The notes: generated by a model not told the origin, from the letters alone. A stretch of 64,000 bases of DNA from Butyrivibrio sp. LB2008 (GCF_000621565.1 NZ_KK211306.1:1-64000); one strand, 5' to 3'; shown: positions 8,753-16,888, numbered from the stretch's first letter. Translations and numbers: made by a program.

Positions 8753-9148
8753 TCAATTCTTCTTTATAACAAGCCCGTCCTCGGTGCTGGCAATTATACT
8801 GCTCTTATTTCCTGAAAGGTCATCCCCCACAAAGTACTGATACTCACGTAGGATCTGATCCTTCTGCATTCCTGAAATTGCCTGCTCCATGTCATCGGAA
8901 AACAGACCGTCTATCTTAAACAGGCTAAAAGACGAATCATCATAGACTCCAAAAGAGATCGCAACATTATCAATCGATGCGTTTCCTCTTACTACGAACT
9001 CCTCCGACTTATCGGCTTTTAAGTCATTCTCTTCCAATGTGCTGTCGGATTTAAGAAACTCAGTATTATCTTTCGCGTCATTACCAACAGTTGTCGGAAA
9101 TTTGTAAGCACTACTTCCACCATACCCGTTAACTCTGCTAATCGCCAT
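8753..9148 (-). CDS. Hypothetical protein, 131 residues
   Basis: Soluble, acidic, Ser/Asp-rich protein with no membrane segment or signal peptide and no family I recognise. The start is the ATG at 9148 (MAISRVNGYGGSSAYK), placed about nine bases after AAAGGAGG. A longer form from 9175 would contain the ribosome binding site. The N-terminal region is rich in Gly/Ser; the C-terminal half alternates polar and hydrophobic residues (ILREYQYFVGDDLSGN). It stands alone, with terminator-like hairpins on both sides. Confidence 0.6.
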   Translation of the reverse strand: MAISRVNGYGGSSAYKFPTTVGNDAKDNTEFLKSDSTLEENDLKADKSEEFVVRGNASIDNVAISFGVYDDSSFSLFKIDGLFSDDMEQAISGMQKDQILREYQYFVGDDLSGNKSSIIASTEDGLVIKKN

Positions 9149-9250
9149 AACACCAAGCCTCCTTTCCTTTGCCACATCAGTCCCTTAAATGCCAGCGCGC
9201 GAGCGGATTGCACAAGCAATATATTCCTTTCCGCGAGCTGCGCATCCCTG

Positions 9251-9299
9251 CGGAGCGATTTTTATATCATAGGGAAGCAATTTCCTATGATATAAAAAT
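9251..9299. repeat. GCGGAGCG-linked long hairpin, copy 2
   Basis: GCGGAGCG at 9250-9257 leads into ATTTTTATATCATAGG (9258-9273), a ten-base loop, and the exact inverse CCTATGATATAAAAAT (9284-9299). It has 16 perfect base pairs. TTCCGCGAGCTGCG lies just before it. Confidence 0.8.
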
Positions 9300-9451
9300 A
9301 CGAAATCGTTTAAGGTTACATATTGTCGCCCTTTTAAAATATATATCGGAAGAAAAGCCCATAAATTAAGCGCAAATTATAAAATATTTATGAAATCTCG
9401 CATATAATATAACTTACACATAAGTACCGCAATTCAAAAATGCTTTGCATC

Positions 9452-10207
9452 TCACTTTCTGATACCCGCCGCCGTTAAAAGCCGCTTGGTATAATCAGCC
9501 TGCGGATGCCTGTACACCTCATCCGTCTTGCCATGCTCAACTATGACTCCGTCCTTCATTATCATCACATGATCACTGATCTGATAGACCACTCTAAGAT
9601 CATGAGATATAAAAATAATAGATATTCCAAGCTTTTTATGAAGCGAACGCAAAAGTTCCATTATCTGTGACTGAATAGTCACATCAAGCGCAGATACCGG
9701 CTCATCCGCGATAAGTAGTTTCGGATATCGCATGAGAGCAATACCTATGCACACTCTCTGCCTCTGTCCTCCCGAAAGCTGCGAAGGATATCTGTCCAGC
9801 ATTTCTATCGGAAGCTCAACCTCCTTCATGACCTCTTTTACCCGAGCCATGCGCTCTTCCTTCGTCCACTTCCTCTTCTTATCAACCTTGAGAGGCTCCT
9901 CCATAAGCCATCCCACTTTCTTGGACGGATTAAGCGAACTGTACGGATCCTGAAATACCATCTGCGGCCCGTCATACTTCTGCACAAGCTCACCGGTGTA
10001 ATCCTTGTTTATCCCCACGATTGCCCTCGCAAGCGTTGATTTACCGCATCCCGACTCGCCCGCGATCGCAAGCACTTCGCCCTCTTCCATATCGAAAGTC
10101 ACATCATGAAGAATCTGTATTTTTTTATTTTTGGAAAAGAGCTTTCTCTTTCTGTTCTTATAAAAAACATTGAGGTTTTTAGCTCTTAAAACCTTATCCT
10201 CGCTCAT
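9452..10207 (-). CDS. ABC transporter ATP-binding protein (OppF/NikE-like)
   Basis: Second ATPase of a peptide/nickel-type importer; it powers uptake through the two permeases encoded upstream. It shows Walker A GESGCGKSTLARA, the Q-loop in MVFQDPYSSLNP, the signature LSGGQRQRVCI, Walker B LLIADEPVSALD and the H-loop FISHDLRVV. At 251 residues it is shorter than typical OppF (about 310-330), lacking the extended C-terminal oligopeptide domain, and is closer to NikD/NikE in size. It is the last gene of the five-gene unit, two bases after the preceding ATPase. Confidence 0.93.
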   Translation of the reverse strand: MSEDKVLRAKNLNVFYKNRKRKLFSKNKKIQILHDVTFDMEEGEVLAIAGESGCGKSTLARAIVGINKDYTGELVQKYDGPQMVFQDPYSSLNPSKKVGWLMEEPLKVDKKRKWTKEERMARVKEVMKEVELPIEMLDRYPSQLSGGQRQRVCIGIALMRYPKLLIADEPVSALDVTIQSQIMELLRSLHKKLGISIIFISHDLRVVYQISDHVMIMKDGVIVEHGKTDEVYRHPQADYTKRLLTAAGIRK

Positions 10208-10209
10208 AA

Positions 10210-11010
10210 TCAGTTTCCTATGTCAATCTTTGGAATTGCTGCGATCAGCTTCTTCGTATAAACATCCTGCGGCGAACCAAATACCTTCGACGTCGCGCCA
10301 CTCTCAACAATATTGCCCTTCTGCATAACGATAACCCTCTCGCAGAGCTGATTCACAAGACTCAGGTCATGCGAAATAAAAATTATCGACGTCCCGCGCT
10401 CTTTGTTTATCTTTTTCAAAAGCTCAACAATCTGCGCCTGAACAGTCACGTCAAGTGCCGTTGTAGGCTCATCTGCGATCAGGATCTTGGGATTTCCTAT
10501 CATCGCGGCGGCTATCATAACTCTCTGCCTCATACCGCCCGATAATTCATGCGGATACATATGATAGATATTCTCCGCATCGCTAAGTCCCACGGCCAGA
10601 AGCATTTCTATCGCCATTTCCTTGCGCTTCTTTTTGTCAATATCAGGATGATGGATGAAAAGAGATTCCTCAACCTGCCAGCCGATTCTTTTAACCGGAT
10701 TGAGACTCGTCATCGGTTCCTGAAAGATCATCGAGATCTCATCTCCCTGATAGGTCCTCAAAGTCTTTCTGTCGCAGGTAAGAAGATCTTCCCCGTCAAA
10801 CATTATCCTCCCCGTCTTGGTTATCGAATGTCTGCTGAGAAGCCCCGCTATCGCAAGCGCGCTCATGCTCTTTCCCGAGCCCGACTCGCCCACAATGCCT
10901 ACAATCTCGCCCTCCTCAAGCATAAGGTCGAAATCTTCAACCGCAACCTCGGGATAACCGTGATCGTGAAACTCTATATGAAGATCAGTTACGTCAAGTA
11001 TCACTCCCAT
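10210..11010 (-). CDS. ABC transporter ATP-binding protein (OppD/NikD-like)
   Basis: First ATPase of the importer. Walker A is GESGSGKSMSALA, the Q-loop lies in IFQEPMTSLNP, the signature is LSGGMRQRVMI, Walker B is ILIADEPTTALD and the H-loop is FISHDLSLV. At 266 residues it is again a short form. Its start lies inside the end of the upstream permease gene (10-base overlap), consistent with translational coupling. With its neighbour it would form a heterodimeric ATPase at the inner face of the membrane. Confidence 0.93.
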   Translation of the reverse strand: MGVILDVTDLHIEFHDHGYPEVAVEDFDLMLEEGEIVGIVGESGSGKSMSALAIAGLLSRHSITKTGRIMFDGEDLLTCDRKTLRTYQGDEISMIFQEPMTSLNPVKRIGWQVEESLFIHHPDIDKKKRKEMAIEMLLAVGLSDAENIYHMYPHELSGGMRQRVMIAAAMIGNPKILIADEPTTALDVTVQAQIVELLKKINKERGTSIIFISHDLSLVNQLCERVIVMQKGNIVESGATSKVFGSPQDVYTKKLIAAIPKIDIGN

Positions 11011-11825
11011 CTTCTGATTCCCTCACCCAAAAACGAAAATCCCAAAACCATCAAAACAATAACAAGTCCGGGACAAAGACAATAACTCGGAGTCGTAAAC
11101 AAATACTGCTGTGCATCGGAAAGCATCTTTCCAAGGCTTGCATAAGGCGGCTGCGAACCAACTCCCAGATAGCTAAGTCCCGCTTCCGCAAGCACTGCAT
11201 TATTAAATCCGATAAGTATCGATGAAGCCAATACTCCCTTAATGTTGGGCAAAATATGTACGAATATCATCCTGACATCCGATACGCCCTGAAGTTTGGC
11301 GCTTTCCACATAATCCGTATTTCTGCAACGAAGCACTTCTCCCCTTACGATTCTCGCAAAGCTCGGAATAAATGCTATTCCCAGCGAAAAGAGAAGCTGT
11401 ATCCATCCCGTTCCGAAAACACTGACAATAACAAGTGCCAGCAAAATACTCGGAAACGCAAACATCGCATCAATAACTCTCATCGTGATCTCATCAAACA
11501 GACCTCCGTAGTAGCCTGTAAGAGCTCCTATAAGAGTTCCCATAAACGCACCGATAAACACCGTTCCGAGAGCTATAAGGAACGTAACCCTGCTTCCGTA
11601 CATAACTCTGCTAAACACGTCTCTACCCATGTTGTCGGTTCCCATAATATGTTTAAAAGAGATTCCCTTAAGCTTTTCCGATGCGTTCATCTTGGTGGGC
11701 TCATACGGCATCCAGAATAGTCCCACTATTATCATAAGCAGAATCATCCCGGTAATCATAACACCCGCGCACATATAGGGATCTTTTTTTATTTTCCTAA
11801 AAATCTCAGTAATCTTATCTCTCAT
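11001..11825 (-). CDS. ABC transporter permease (OppC/DppC-like)
   Basis: Inner-membrane subunit of the importer. The 274-residue protein has an N-terminal OppC-type segment, the family motif GTDNMGRDVFSRVMYG, and a binding-protein-dependent transport domain with about six helices. The EAA-type loop that contacts the ATPases is visible in DYVESAKLQGVSDVRMIFVH. It overlaps the upstream permease by four bases. Confidence 0.92.
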   Translation of the reverse strand: MRDKITEIFRKIKKDPYMCAGVMITGMILLMIIVGLFWMPYEPTKMNASEKLKGISFKHIMGTDNMGRDVFSRVMYGSRVTFLIALGTVFIGAFMGTLIGALTGYYGGLFDEITMRVIDAMFAFPSILLALVIVSVFGTGWIQLLFSLGIAFIPSFARIVRGEVLRCRNTDYVESAKLQGVSDVRMIFVHILPNIKGVLASSILIGFNNAVLAEAGLSYLGVGSQPPYASLGKMLSDAQQYLFTTPSYCLCPGLVIVLMVLGFSFLGEGIRRWE

Positions 11826-12772
11826 TCTTCAATCCCTATTCTCGGGTCAACAATTCTATAAATAATATCAACCAAAAGATTGGTGACAATAACTATCATC
11901 GCAATTCCCATGATTATAGCTTCAACCACGGGGTAATCCCTGTTACTTATGCTCGTAAGAAGAATCCTGCTGATCCCCGGGATTCCGAAAACCTGCTCTA
12001 TTACGATACTTCCCGCAATCATGTCCGCAAGGAGCATGCCAAGGAAAGTTATAACGGGAATAAGTGCATTCTTAAGAACATGTCTGTAAAGAACGCCGTT
12101 TGTATCATTACCTCTACTGTAGGCGGTTCTTGTGTAATCTTTTTTCGCCTCGTCAATTACGCTTCCTCTAAGCATCTTTACCGTCATGGCAATCTTTGGA
12201 AGAGAAACCGCTATCGACGGGAAAATAAGATATCCCACAAAGCCCGCAAAATCTTCACTATATGATATAAAGCCTCCGGGTTTAAAAAGCTTTAATACCA
12301 TTCCGAAAATGAATGTAATAAGTATTCCGGAAAAGAAAGGCGGAACAGCCATAATTATCTGGTTTATCACCGTAACCACGCGGTCTAGCATACCGCCTTC
12401 GTGCTTGGCTGTTATAATCCCCAAAGGAATCGAGACCACAATTGTAAGTAAAAAAGACATAATGGCCATAGTCAGCGTGATCGGTATCTTATTCAGTATC
12501 ATTCCCGCAACGGGTACGCTGTAGTTGTAGCTTTTTCCCATATCTCCCTGCAAAAAAGCTCCGAACCATCTGAAATACCTGACTATGACAGGATCGTTAA
12601 GCCCCATCTGCTCTCTTGTCTGAGCTATGAGTTCGGGAGAAGCCTCCGTGCCGAGCTTTTTAAGTGCCGGATCTCCCGGAATTATGCTAAAAGCGAGGAA
12701 TACGCACAGCGAAACAACCACTAAAGTAATTATCATAGAAATGACTTTTTTAATGATATATTTCATGTGCAT
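11822..12772 (-). CDS. ABC transporter permease (OppB/DppB-like)
   Basis: Partner permease. The 316-residue protein has an N-terminal helix, the OppB motif SIIPGDPALKKLG and six predicted helices. The EAA loop is in KKDYTRTAYSRGNDTNGVLYRH. An alternative start two codons later (MKYIIKK) is possible. It lies 26 bases after the binding-protein gene. Confidence 0.92.
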   Translation of the reverse strand: MHMKYIIKKVISMIITLVVVSLCVFLAFSIIPGDPALKKLGTEASPELIAQTREQMGLNDPVIVRYFRWFGAFLQGDMGKSYNYSVPVAGMILNKIPITLTMAIMSFLLTIVVSIPLGIITAKHEGGMLDRVVTVINQIIMAVPPFFSGILITFIFGMVLKLFKPGGFISYSEDFAGFVGYLIFPSIAVSLPKIAMTVKMLRGSVIDEAKKDYTRTAYSRGNDTNGVLYRHVLKNALIPVITFLGMLLADMIAGSIVIEQVFGIPGISRILLTSISNRDYPVVEAIIMGIAMIVIVTNLLVDIIYRIVDPRIGIEE

Positions 12773-12798
12773 ATTCCTCGCAAACTCTTAAAAATGAC

Positions 12799-14379
12799 TT
12801 ATTCAGCCGGTCTTATTTTTGCAATATCCTGCAAATATATAGGATAGAAAACATATCCCGTAAATTTCTTATTGAGCGCAACATACTCGGGAAGATCCTG
12901 AATATATACATTTGCCGCGTCCTTGGAAAGGATACGCTCGCACTCTTTGTAATACTCGGTCTTCTGGGCATCATCGGCTGTCTCCATAGCCTTGTGAAGT
13001 GCCTCATCAAAGTCCTTGTTGCTGTAATTAAATGTATTCTTGCTTGAAGTCGACTCATATCTTGCAAGAAGTGCTCCCGCAGATACTGTAGAAGCATCGA
13101 AACCAACAACCGTCGACTCATACTTCTTGTCAGTATACACGTCGCTGAGCCATGTATTCCACTCAACTTCCTGAATATTTGCCGTAACTCCGATAGCCTT
13201 AAACTCCTCTACAAGAACCTGTGCAGTATCTACATGCTGCTTGTAGTTGGACGGAACTGTTATCGTAAACTCAAATCCGTTCGGATATCCCGCCTCTGCC
13301 AAAAGAGCCTTAGCCTTCTCTGTATCTTGATTGTAAGTATCATTAAGCTCAGGCAAAAAATACTTTGTAAATGCCGGATACATCGCACTACCGATCTCTG
13401 TACCTGCTCCGTCGGAAACAAAATCCATGATCTCCTGCGGATCTATCGCATAGCAAAGTGCCTGACGAACTCTCACATCATCAAAAGGCTTAACAGCATT
13501 ATTGAGATAAAGAGCCTGAACAAGATTCATTGTTCCCTCATAGATCTCAAACTTGTCTGAAAGCTGTGCAACCTGTGCCGAAGGGATTCTTGCATACATA
13601 TCGATTGAACCGCCCTCAAGGTCAAGCACGATTGCATCTGAGTTAGCTTCAATCTTGAATACTACATCCTTGATATATGCCTTCTCTCCCCAATAATCAT
13701 CGAATCTTGTAACCACAAGACTCTCCTGTGGAGCATTGGAAACATACTTGTAAGGACCTGTTCCGATAGGATTGGTCTCGGGATTCTCATTGGCCTTAGG
13801 AATTATTGCCACCGTAAACTGTGGCAAAAGCTCCGAATCAGCCTTATTGAGAACCACCTCAATATGCTTATCATCTACAATATTTACACTCTCAATTTCT
13901 GAAAAAGAAGAAATAAGCGGTTCGCTGCCATCAACTCCCGCGTTACGTTCCAAAGAATACTTTACATCCTCTGCCGTAACATCGGTTCCGTCGTGGAACT
14001 TTACTCCATCTCTGAGTGTAAAGGTATAAACCTTATTGTCCTCTGATACTGTGTACTCACTGGCTACAGCAGGGTTAAGATTACCGTTCTCATCGGGTTT
14101 AACGAGTCCTTCGAACACGTTAAACATTACCTCCTTCGTACCTGCCCCTGTCATATGATGGGGGTCAAGACTGTCAATATCCTGAGGTATTCCCACGATA
14201 AGTTTGGAAGTATCTCCCGCATTTGCAGACTCAGTAGCTGCAGATGAACCTGCGCCCGAGTTGTTAGCGGAATCCCCTGTCTTGTCGCTTGAGCATCCAC
14301 TCAATGCAACAGTCAGTGTAGTTAACACAAGTGTCAGAAGTGAGCAGATACTCTTTCTGCCATGCCTTCCTGTAATCAT
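12799..14379 (-). CDS. Extracellular solute-binding lipoprotein, family 5
   Basis: Substrate-capture protein for the importer, anchored outside the membrane by a lipid on Cys. The start is the ATG at 14379 (MITGRHGRKS), with AAGGAAG upstream; an earlier in-frame start at 14508 would run back into the leader repeats. The signal peptide ends in the lipobox VALSGCSS. The mature part is an SBP_bac_5 domain (LIVGIPQDIDSLDPH, GLVKPDENG, FTLRDGVKFHDGTDVTAEDV). The family binds peptides, nickel or other ligands, so the cargo is open; the short ATPases leave nickel or small peptides as candidates. It heads the operon behind an unusual duplicated leader. Confidence 0.93.
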   Translation of the reverse strand: MITGRHGRKSICSLLTLVLTTLTVALSGCSSDKTGDSANNSGAGSSAATESANAGDTSKLIVGIPQDIDSLDPHHMTGAGTKEVMFNVFEGLVKPDENGNLNPAVASEYTVSEDNKVYTFTLRDGVKFHDGTDVTAEDVKYSLERNAGVDGSEPLISSFSEIESVNIVDDKHIEVVLNKADSELLPQFTVAIIPKANENPETNPIGTGPYKYVSNAPQESLVVTRFDDYWGEKAYIKDVVFKIEANSDAIVLDLEGGSIDMYARIPSAQVAQLSDKFEIYEGTMNLVQALYLNNAVKPFDDVRVRQALCYAIDPQEIMDFVSDGAGTEIGSAMYPAFTKYFLPELNDTYNQDTEKAKALLAEAGYPNGFEFTITVPSNYKQHVDTAQVLVEEFKAIGVTANIQEVEWNTWLSDVYTDKKYESTVVGFDASTVSAGALLARYESTSSKNTFNYSNKDFDEALHKAMETADDAQKTEYYKECERILSKDAANVYIQDLPEYVALNKKFTGYVFYPIYLQDIAKIRPAE

Positions 14380-14427
14380 GTTAATATCTTCCTTCCTGAA
14401 TTTGTAATATGAGCCGGCTTCACGCCT

Positions 14428-14618
14428 GCTCTGTTCCGGGATATGAACTAGATTCGTGCAAAACCTCATCAAGTTCATCCCCATGACTCGCACTAAGCTC
14501 GAAAACACCTCGCTAAGTGCTCTGTTCTGGGATATGAACTAGATTCGTGCAAAACCTCATCAAGTTCATCCCCATGACTCGCACTAAGCTCGAAAACACC
14601 TCGCTAAGTGCTCTGTTC
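14428..14618. repeat. Tandem 2 x 91-nt duplication in the transporter leader
   Basis: GCTCTGTTC occurs at 14428, 14519 and 14610, exactly 91 nt apart. The two full copies are almost identical. Each holds two imperfect hairpins: GGATATGAACT..AGTTCATCC, and CACTAAGC..GCTAAGTG. The array lies 50 nt upstream of the binding-protein start, so on the minus strand it would be in the 5' untranslated region. I do not recognise a known riboswitch. Confidence 0.9.
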
Positions 14619-14623
14619 AAGAT

Positions 14624-14655
14624 TATAGCCTTGACAAAAAAATGTCAAGGCTATA
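14624..14655 (-). terminator. Perfect hairpin at the 3' end of nrdR
   Basis: TATAGCCTTGACA, a six-A loop, then its exact reverse complement (13 bp), directly after the nrdR stop. The U-tract is poor, so efficiency is uncertain. Confidence 0.65.
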
Positions 14656-14657
14656 GT

Positions 14658-15170
14658 TTATTCCTTTTTAAGAAGCGGTGTGCTCTTATCTGTCGTATCA
14701 GTGATGATGCCATCAGCCTCTTTTTTCAGAACCGATTTAAGTTCATCCATAAAGGTATTAACATCCTTAAATTCACGGTAAACAGAGGCGAACCTTACAT
14801 AAGCTACCGGATCGAGATTTTTCATCTTGTCCATAACTATCTCACCAATAGCTCTGCTGGGTATTTCCTTCTGTTCCATATTAAAAACTTCCGTTTCAAC
14901 AGCGTCAACCATCTTTGTAATCTGTTCTGCGCTTACGGGGCGTTTATGGCATGCTCTGAATACGCCTGCCTCAATCTTAGCTCTGTCATAAGGTTCCCTG
15001 ATGTCACCCTTCTTAATGACAATAAGGGGAATCGTCTCAACTTTCTCATACGTCGTGAATCGTTTACCACACGAATCACAGACACGTCTCCTCCTAATTG
15101 AAGTATTTTCATCAGCGGGTCTTGAATCAATTACTCTTGTATCGTCTTTTCCGCAGAATGGGCACTTCAT
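14658..15170 (-). CDS. nrdR: Transcriptional repressor NrdR
   Basis: Nucleotide-sensing repressor of ribonucleotide reductase genes. The N-terminal zinc ribbon shows MKCPFCGKDDTRVIDSRP and RRRVCDSCGKRFTTYEKVE; the ATP-cone follows (IPLIVIKKGD, YDRAKIEAGVFRACHKRPV). The 170-residue length is slightly above the usual 150-160 because of a polar C-terminal tail. The start at 15170 has GGAGG upstream. It is the first gene after the ftsZ terminator, across 1.7 kb of palindrome-rich non-coding DNA. Confidence 0.96.
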   Translation of the reverse strand: MKCPFCGKDDTRVIDSRPADENTSIRRRRVCDSCGKRFTTYEKVETIPLIVIKKGDIREPYDRAKIEAGVFRACHKRPVSAEQITKMVDAVETEVFNMEQKEIPSRAIGEIVMDKMKNLDPVAYVRFASVYREFKDVNTFMDELKSVLKKEADGIITDTTDKSTPLLKKE

Positions 15171-15289
15171 ACAGAATCCTCCACTATGTCCACAATATAT
15201 TGCCTATGCAAAATCCATTTCCACAAATTATTGTATCATCATTTTTCGTATTTTTCCACACAATTTATAATCAACACCGGTGCTTTCGG

Positions 15290-15543
15290 CTAACGTGTAG
15301 GGTTTTGAGCAAATTGGCAGATATATTTAGGGAGCAGGTGATTTTCAGAGGGAGATTTATGGTGTAAAAAAGCGGGAGGCTTCATTCTTCGCTCCAAAAC
15401 TCGCCCATAAATGGGCTCAAACAGTTGGAGCGAAAGCAGAATGAATCCTCCCGCTTTTTTACACTCATAAATCTATCCCTCTGAAAAAATCCTGCTCCCC
15501 AAATCCATCTGTCAATTCGCGCCCTAAGCTTCTGCACGTTTAG
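15290..15543. repeat. Giant imperfect palindrome A (about 250 bp) around a 66-bp core
   Basis: The left arm reads, in order, CTAACGTG, TTTAGGGAGCAGG, TTTTCAGAGGGA, GATTTATG and GTGTAAAAAAGCGGGAGG. The right arm, reverse-complemented, has the same blocks in the same order with small differences. At the centre, about 15381-15446, sits a quasi-palindromic core (TTCATTCT..GCCCATAAATGGGC..AGAATGAA), almost identical to that of palindrome B. Confidence 0.92.
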
Positions 15544-15708
15544 ACAATGCAACTCCATAATAATACTAATCTCATATCCGGCTCATGAGAGCAATCTGAT
15601 TCTATTAATTTTGCTATTTGAGTACATTTTCTATATTGATTATCATGTGTATCCTTTAATAAAAGTATTAGAATCTTATTATATCCCTCTCTACCAAATC
15701 AAGAAATC

Positions 15709-15741
15709 ATGCATTCTTGAACATGAAGTTCAAGAATGCAT
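15709..15741. repeat. Perfect 14-bp hairpin
   Basis: ATGCATTCTTGAAC, loop ATGAA, and the exact inverse. First of three consecutive hairpins. Confidence 0.85.
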
Positions 15742-15744
15742 CAA

Positions 15745-15782
15745 CCAAGCCAATTTGAATCGACTTCGTCGATAGGGCTTGG
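15745..15782. repeat. Nested hairpin
   Basis: CCAAGCC/GGCTTGG encloses ATCGAC-TTC-GTCGAT. Second of three consecutive hairpins. Confidence 0.75.
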
Positions 15783-15806
15783 CTGACTCCTGATTCATGT
15801 TCTCAC

Positions 15807-15831
15807 GAAATCCGCAACCAGTGCGGATTTC
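15807..15831. repeat. Perfect 10-bp hairpin
   Basis: GAAATCCGCA, loop ACCAG, TGCGGATTTC. Third of three consecutive hairpins, spaced as if in one folded transcript or cruciform cluster. Confidence 0.8.
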
Positions 15832-15889
15832 TGTAATTTCATTTAAGATGTCATACACATCAGCGAATGTTATCCCCTAAAGATATACA

Positions 15890-16240
15890 GCAGATTAACA
15901 GATAAAAAATACATACTATGAGCTAATTATCTGTGAATTTTAAACGGATTCCAGCAAGAAAATCGTAGATACACAGATAGAAACCATTAAAGCATTCCCG
16001 GTTATCTGTGATTTTTAGGCCATTTCTTGCAACAAAAGCCCGAAAGCACAGATAGAAGCTGCACAAGCAGACCTATCTATCTGTGTTTTTTTGATATAAC
16101 CCTTATAAATGTTGATAAAAACACAGATCAAAGTAGCATAAACATCATTACTTATCTGGGTTTTCAAGCTTTTCTCCACCTTATTAGCCTCCAAATCACA
16201 GATAAACAGCACCAATTATACCTCTCTAATCTGTTTAGAT
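15890..16240. repeat. Tandem array: five 75-nt units of inverted hexamers
   Basis: ACAGAT occurs at 15898, 15973, 16048, 16123 and 16198, exactly 75 nt apart. Each is paired with ATCTGT (one copy ATCTGG) at 15929, 16004, 16079, 16154 and 16229, always 31 nt downstream. The wider pairing is CACAGATA with TATCTGTG. Sequence between the boxes is weakly conserved, yet spacing has no indels. Short frames on both strands across the array are interrupted and are not convincing genes. Confidence 0.95.
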
Positions 16241-16380
16241 GTATCCTGAAAAACGTATTCCGAGAAATTGTAAAACTTTGACCACTTTAAAACTGAAGAA
16301 TAAAGAAATCACCACCCTTGAATAGAGCACAACTCGCAACGCTAACCTACTGCGAATATAGCTATAAACGCCTAGCTCAG

Positions 16381-16447
16381 AATCTCAGGCCTATGTTCTT
16401 CATTACAGTAAAATCCCCCACCTGTTCCAGAACCTATGCCTGAGATT
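16381..16447. repeat. Inverted repeat with 10-bp arms
   Basis: AATCTCAGGC..GTTCT and AGAAC..GCCTGAGATT flank a 29-nt loop, between the 75-nt array and palindrome B. Confidence 0.75.
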
Positions 16448-16454
16448 TTCAAGT

Positions 16455-16727
16455 ACCAAAAAGCCGTAACCAGCGCGTATGTTGAAATCCAAGGGCTATA
16501 AGGCGGATTTTTGAAGTATTTACATATGGTGCCATATTCAAGAGCATAAAAAGTCTTCTTAATTCATTCTGCTTTCGCTCCAACTGTCTGAGCCCATTTA
16601 TGGGCGAGTTTTGGAGCGAAGAATGAATTAAGAAGACTTTTTATGCCTTGAATATCAACATATGTAACAACGAGAAAATCCGCCTTATAGCCCTCGGCTT
16701 TCAGCATATGCGCGTCACTCTTTTGGC
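16455..16727. repeat. Giant imperfect palindrome B (about 270 bp) around the same core
   Basis: Left-arm blocks, in order: CCAAAAA, GCGCGTATG, GGGCTATAAGGCGGATTTT, TTACATATG, ATATTCAAG and GCATAAAAAGTCTTCTTAA. The right arm mirrors each of them with scattered differences. The central 66 bp (about 16563-16628) is the reverse complement of the palindrome A core with about one or two changes (CAGACAG for CAAACAG). The arms share no sequence with palindrome A. Confidence 0.92.
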
Positions 16728-16733
16728 CAAAAC

Positions 16734-16756
16734 AAAGAGTTGCTTTGCAACTCTTT
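16734..16756. repeat. Perfect 10-bp hairpin
   Basis: AAAGAGTTGC-TTT-GCAACTCTTT. Smaller GC-rich inverted repeats (GCGCGC..GCGCGC, GCAAGC..GCTTGC) follow up to 16790. Confidence 0.8.
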
Positions 16757-16817
16757 GCGCGCCGATGCGCGCAAGCTTTAGCTTGCATAATACTTCTGCG
16801 CATCGGTCGCATCCATA

Positions 16818-16863
16818 GCGGAGCGTTTTTTATTTGATAGGAATTTCCTATCAAATAAAAAAC
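16818..16863. repeat. GCGGAGCG-linked long hairpin, copy 3
   Basis: GCGGAGCG (16818-16825) followed by GTTTTTTATTTGATAGG (16825-16841), loop AATTT, and the exact inverse (16847-16863). It has 17 perfect base pairs and lies immediately downstream of the ftsZ terminator. Confidence 0.85.
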
Positions 16864-16888
16864 TTCCGCAGTAATGCGGAAGTTTTTG
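16855..16888 (-). terminator. Intrinsic terminator of ftsZ
   Basis: On the minus strand AACTTCCGCA-TTAC-TGCGGAAGTT (10 bp) is followed by TTTTATTT, two bases after the ftsZ stop. Confidence 0.92.

Noticed and set aside
15890..16240. CRISPR array
   Set aside because: The repeated parts are only 6-8-nt boxes in alternating orientation, not identical 25-40-nt direct repeats, and no cas gene is present.
16015..16281. Short reading frames on both strands across the 75-nt array
   Set aside because: They are overlapping and short, have no ribosome binding site, and the same repeat units contain stops in the neighbouring copies.
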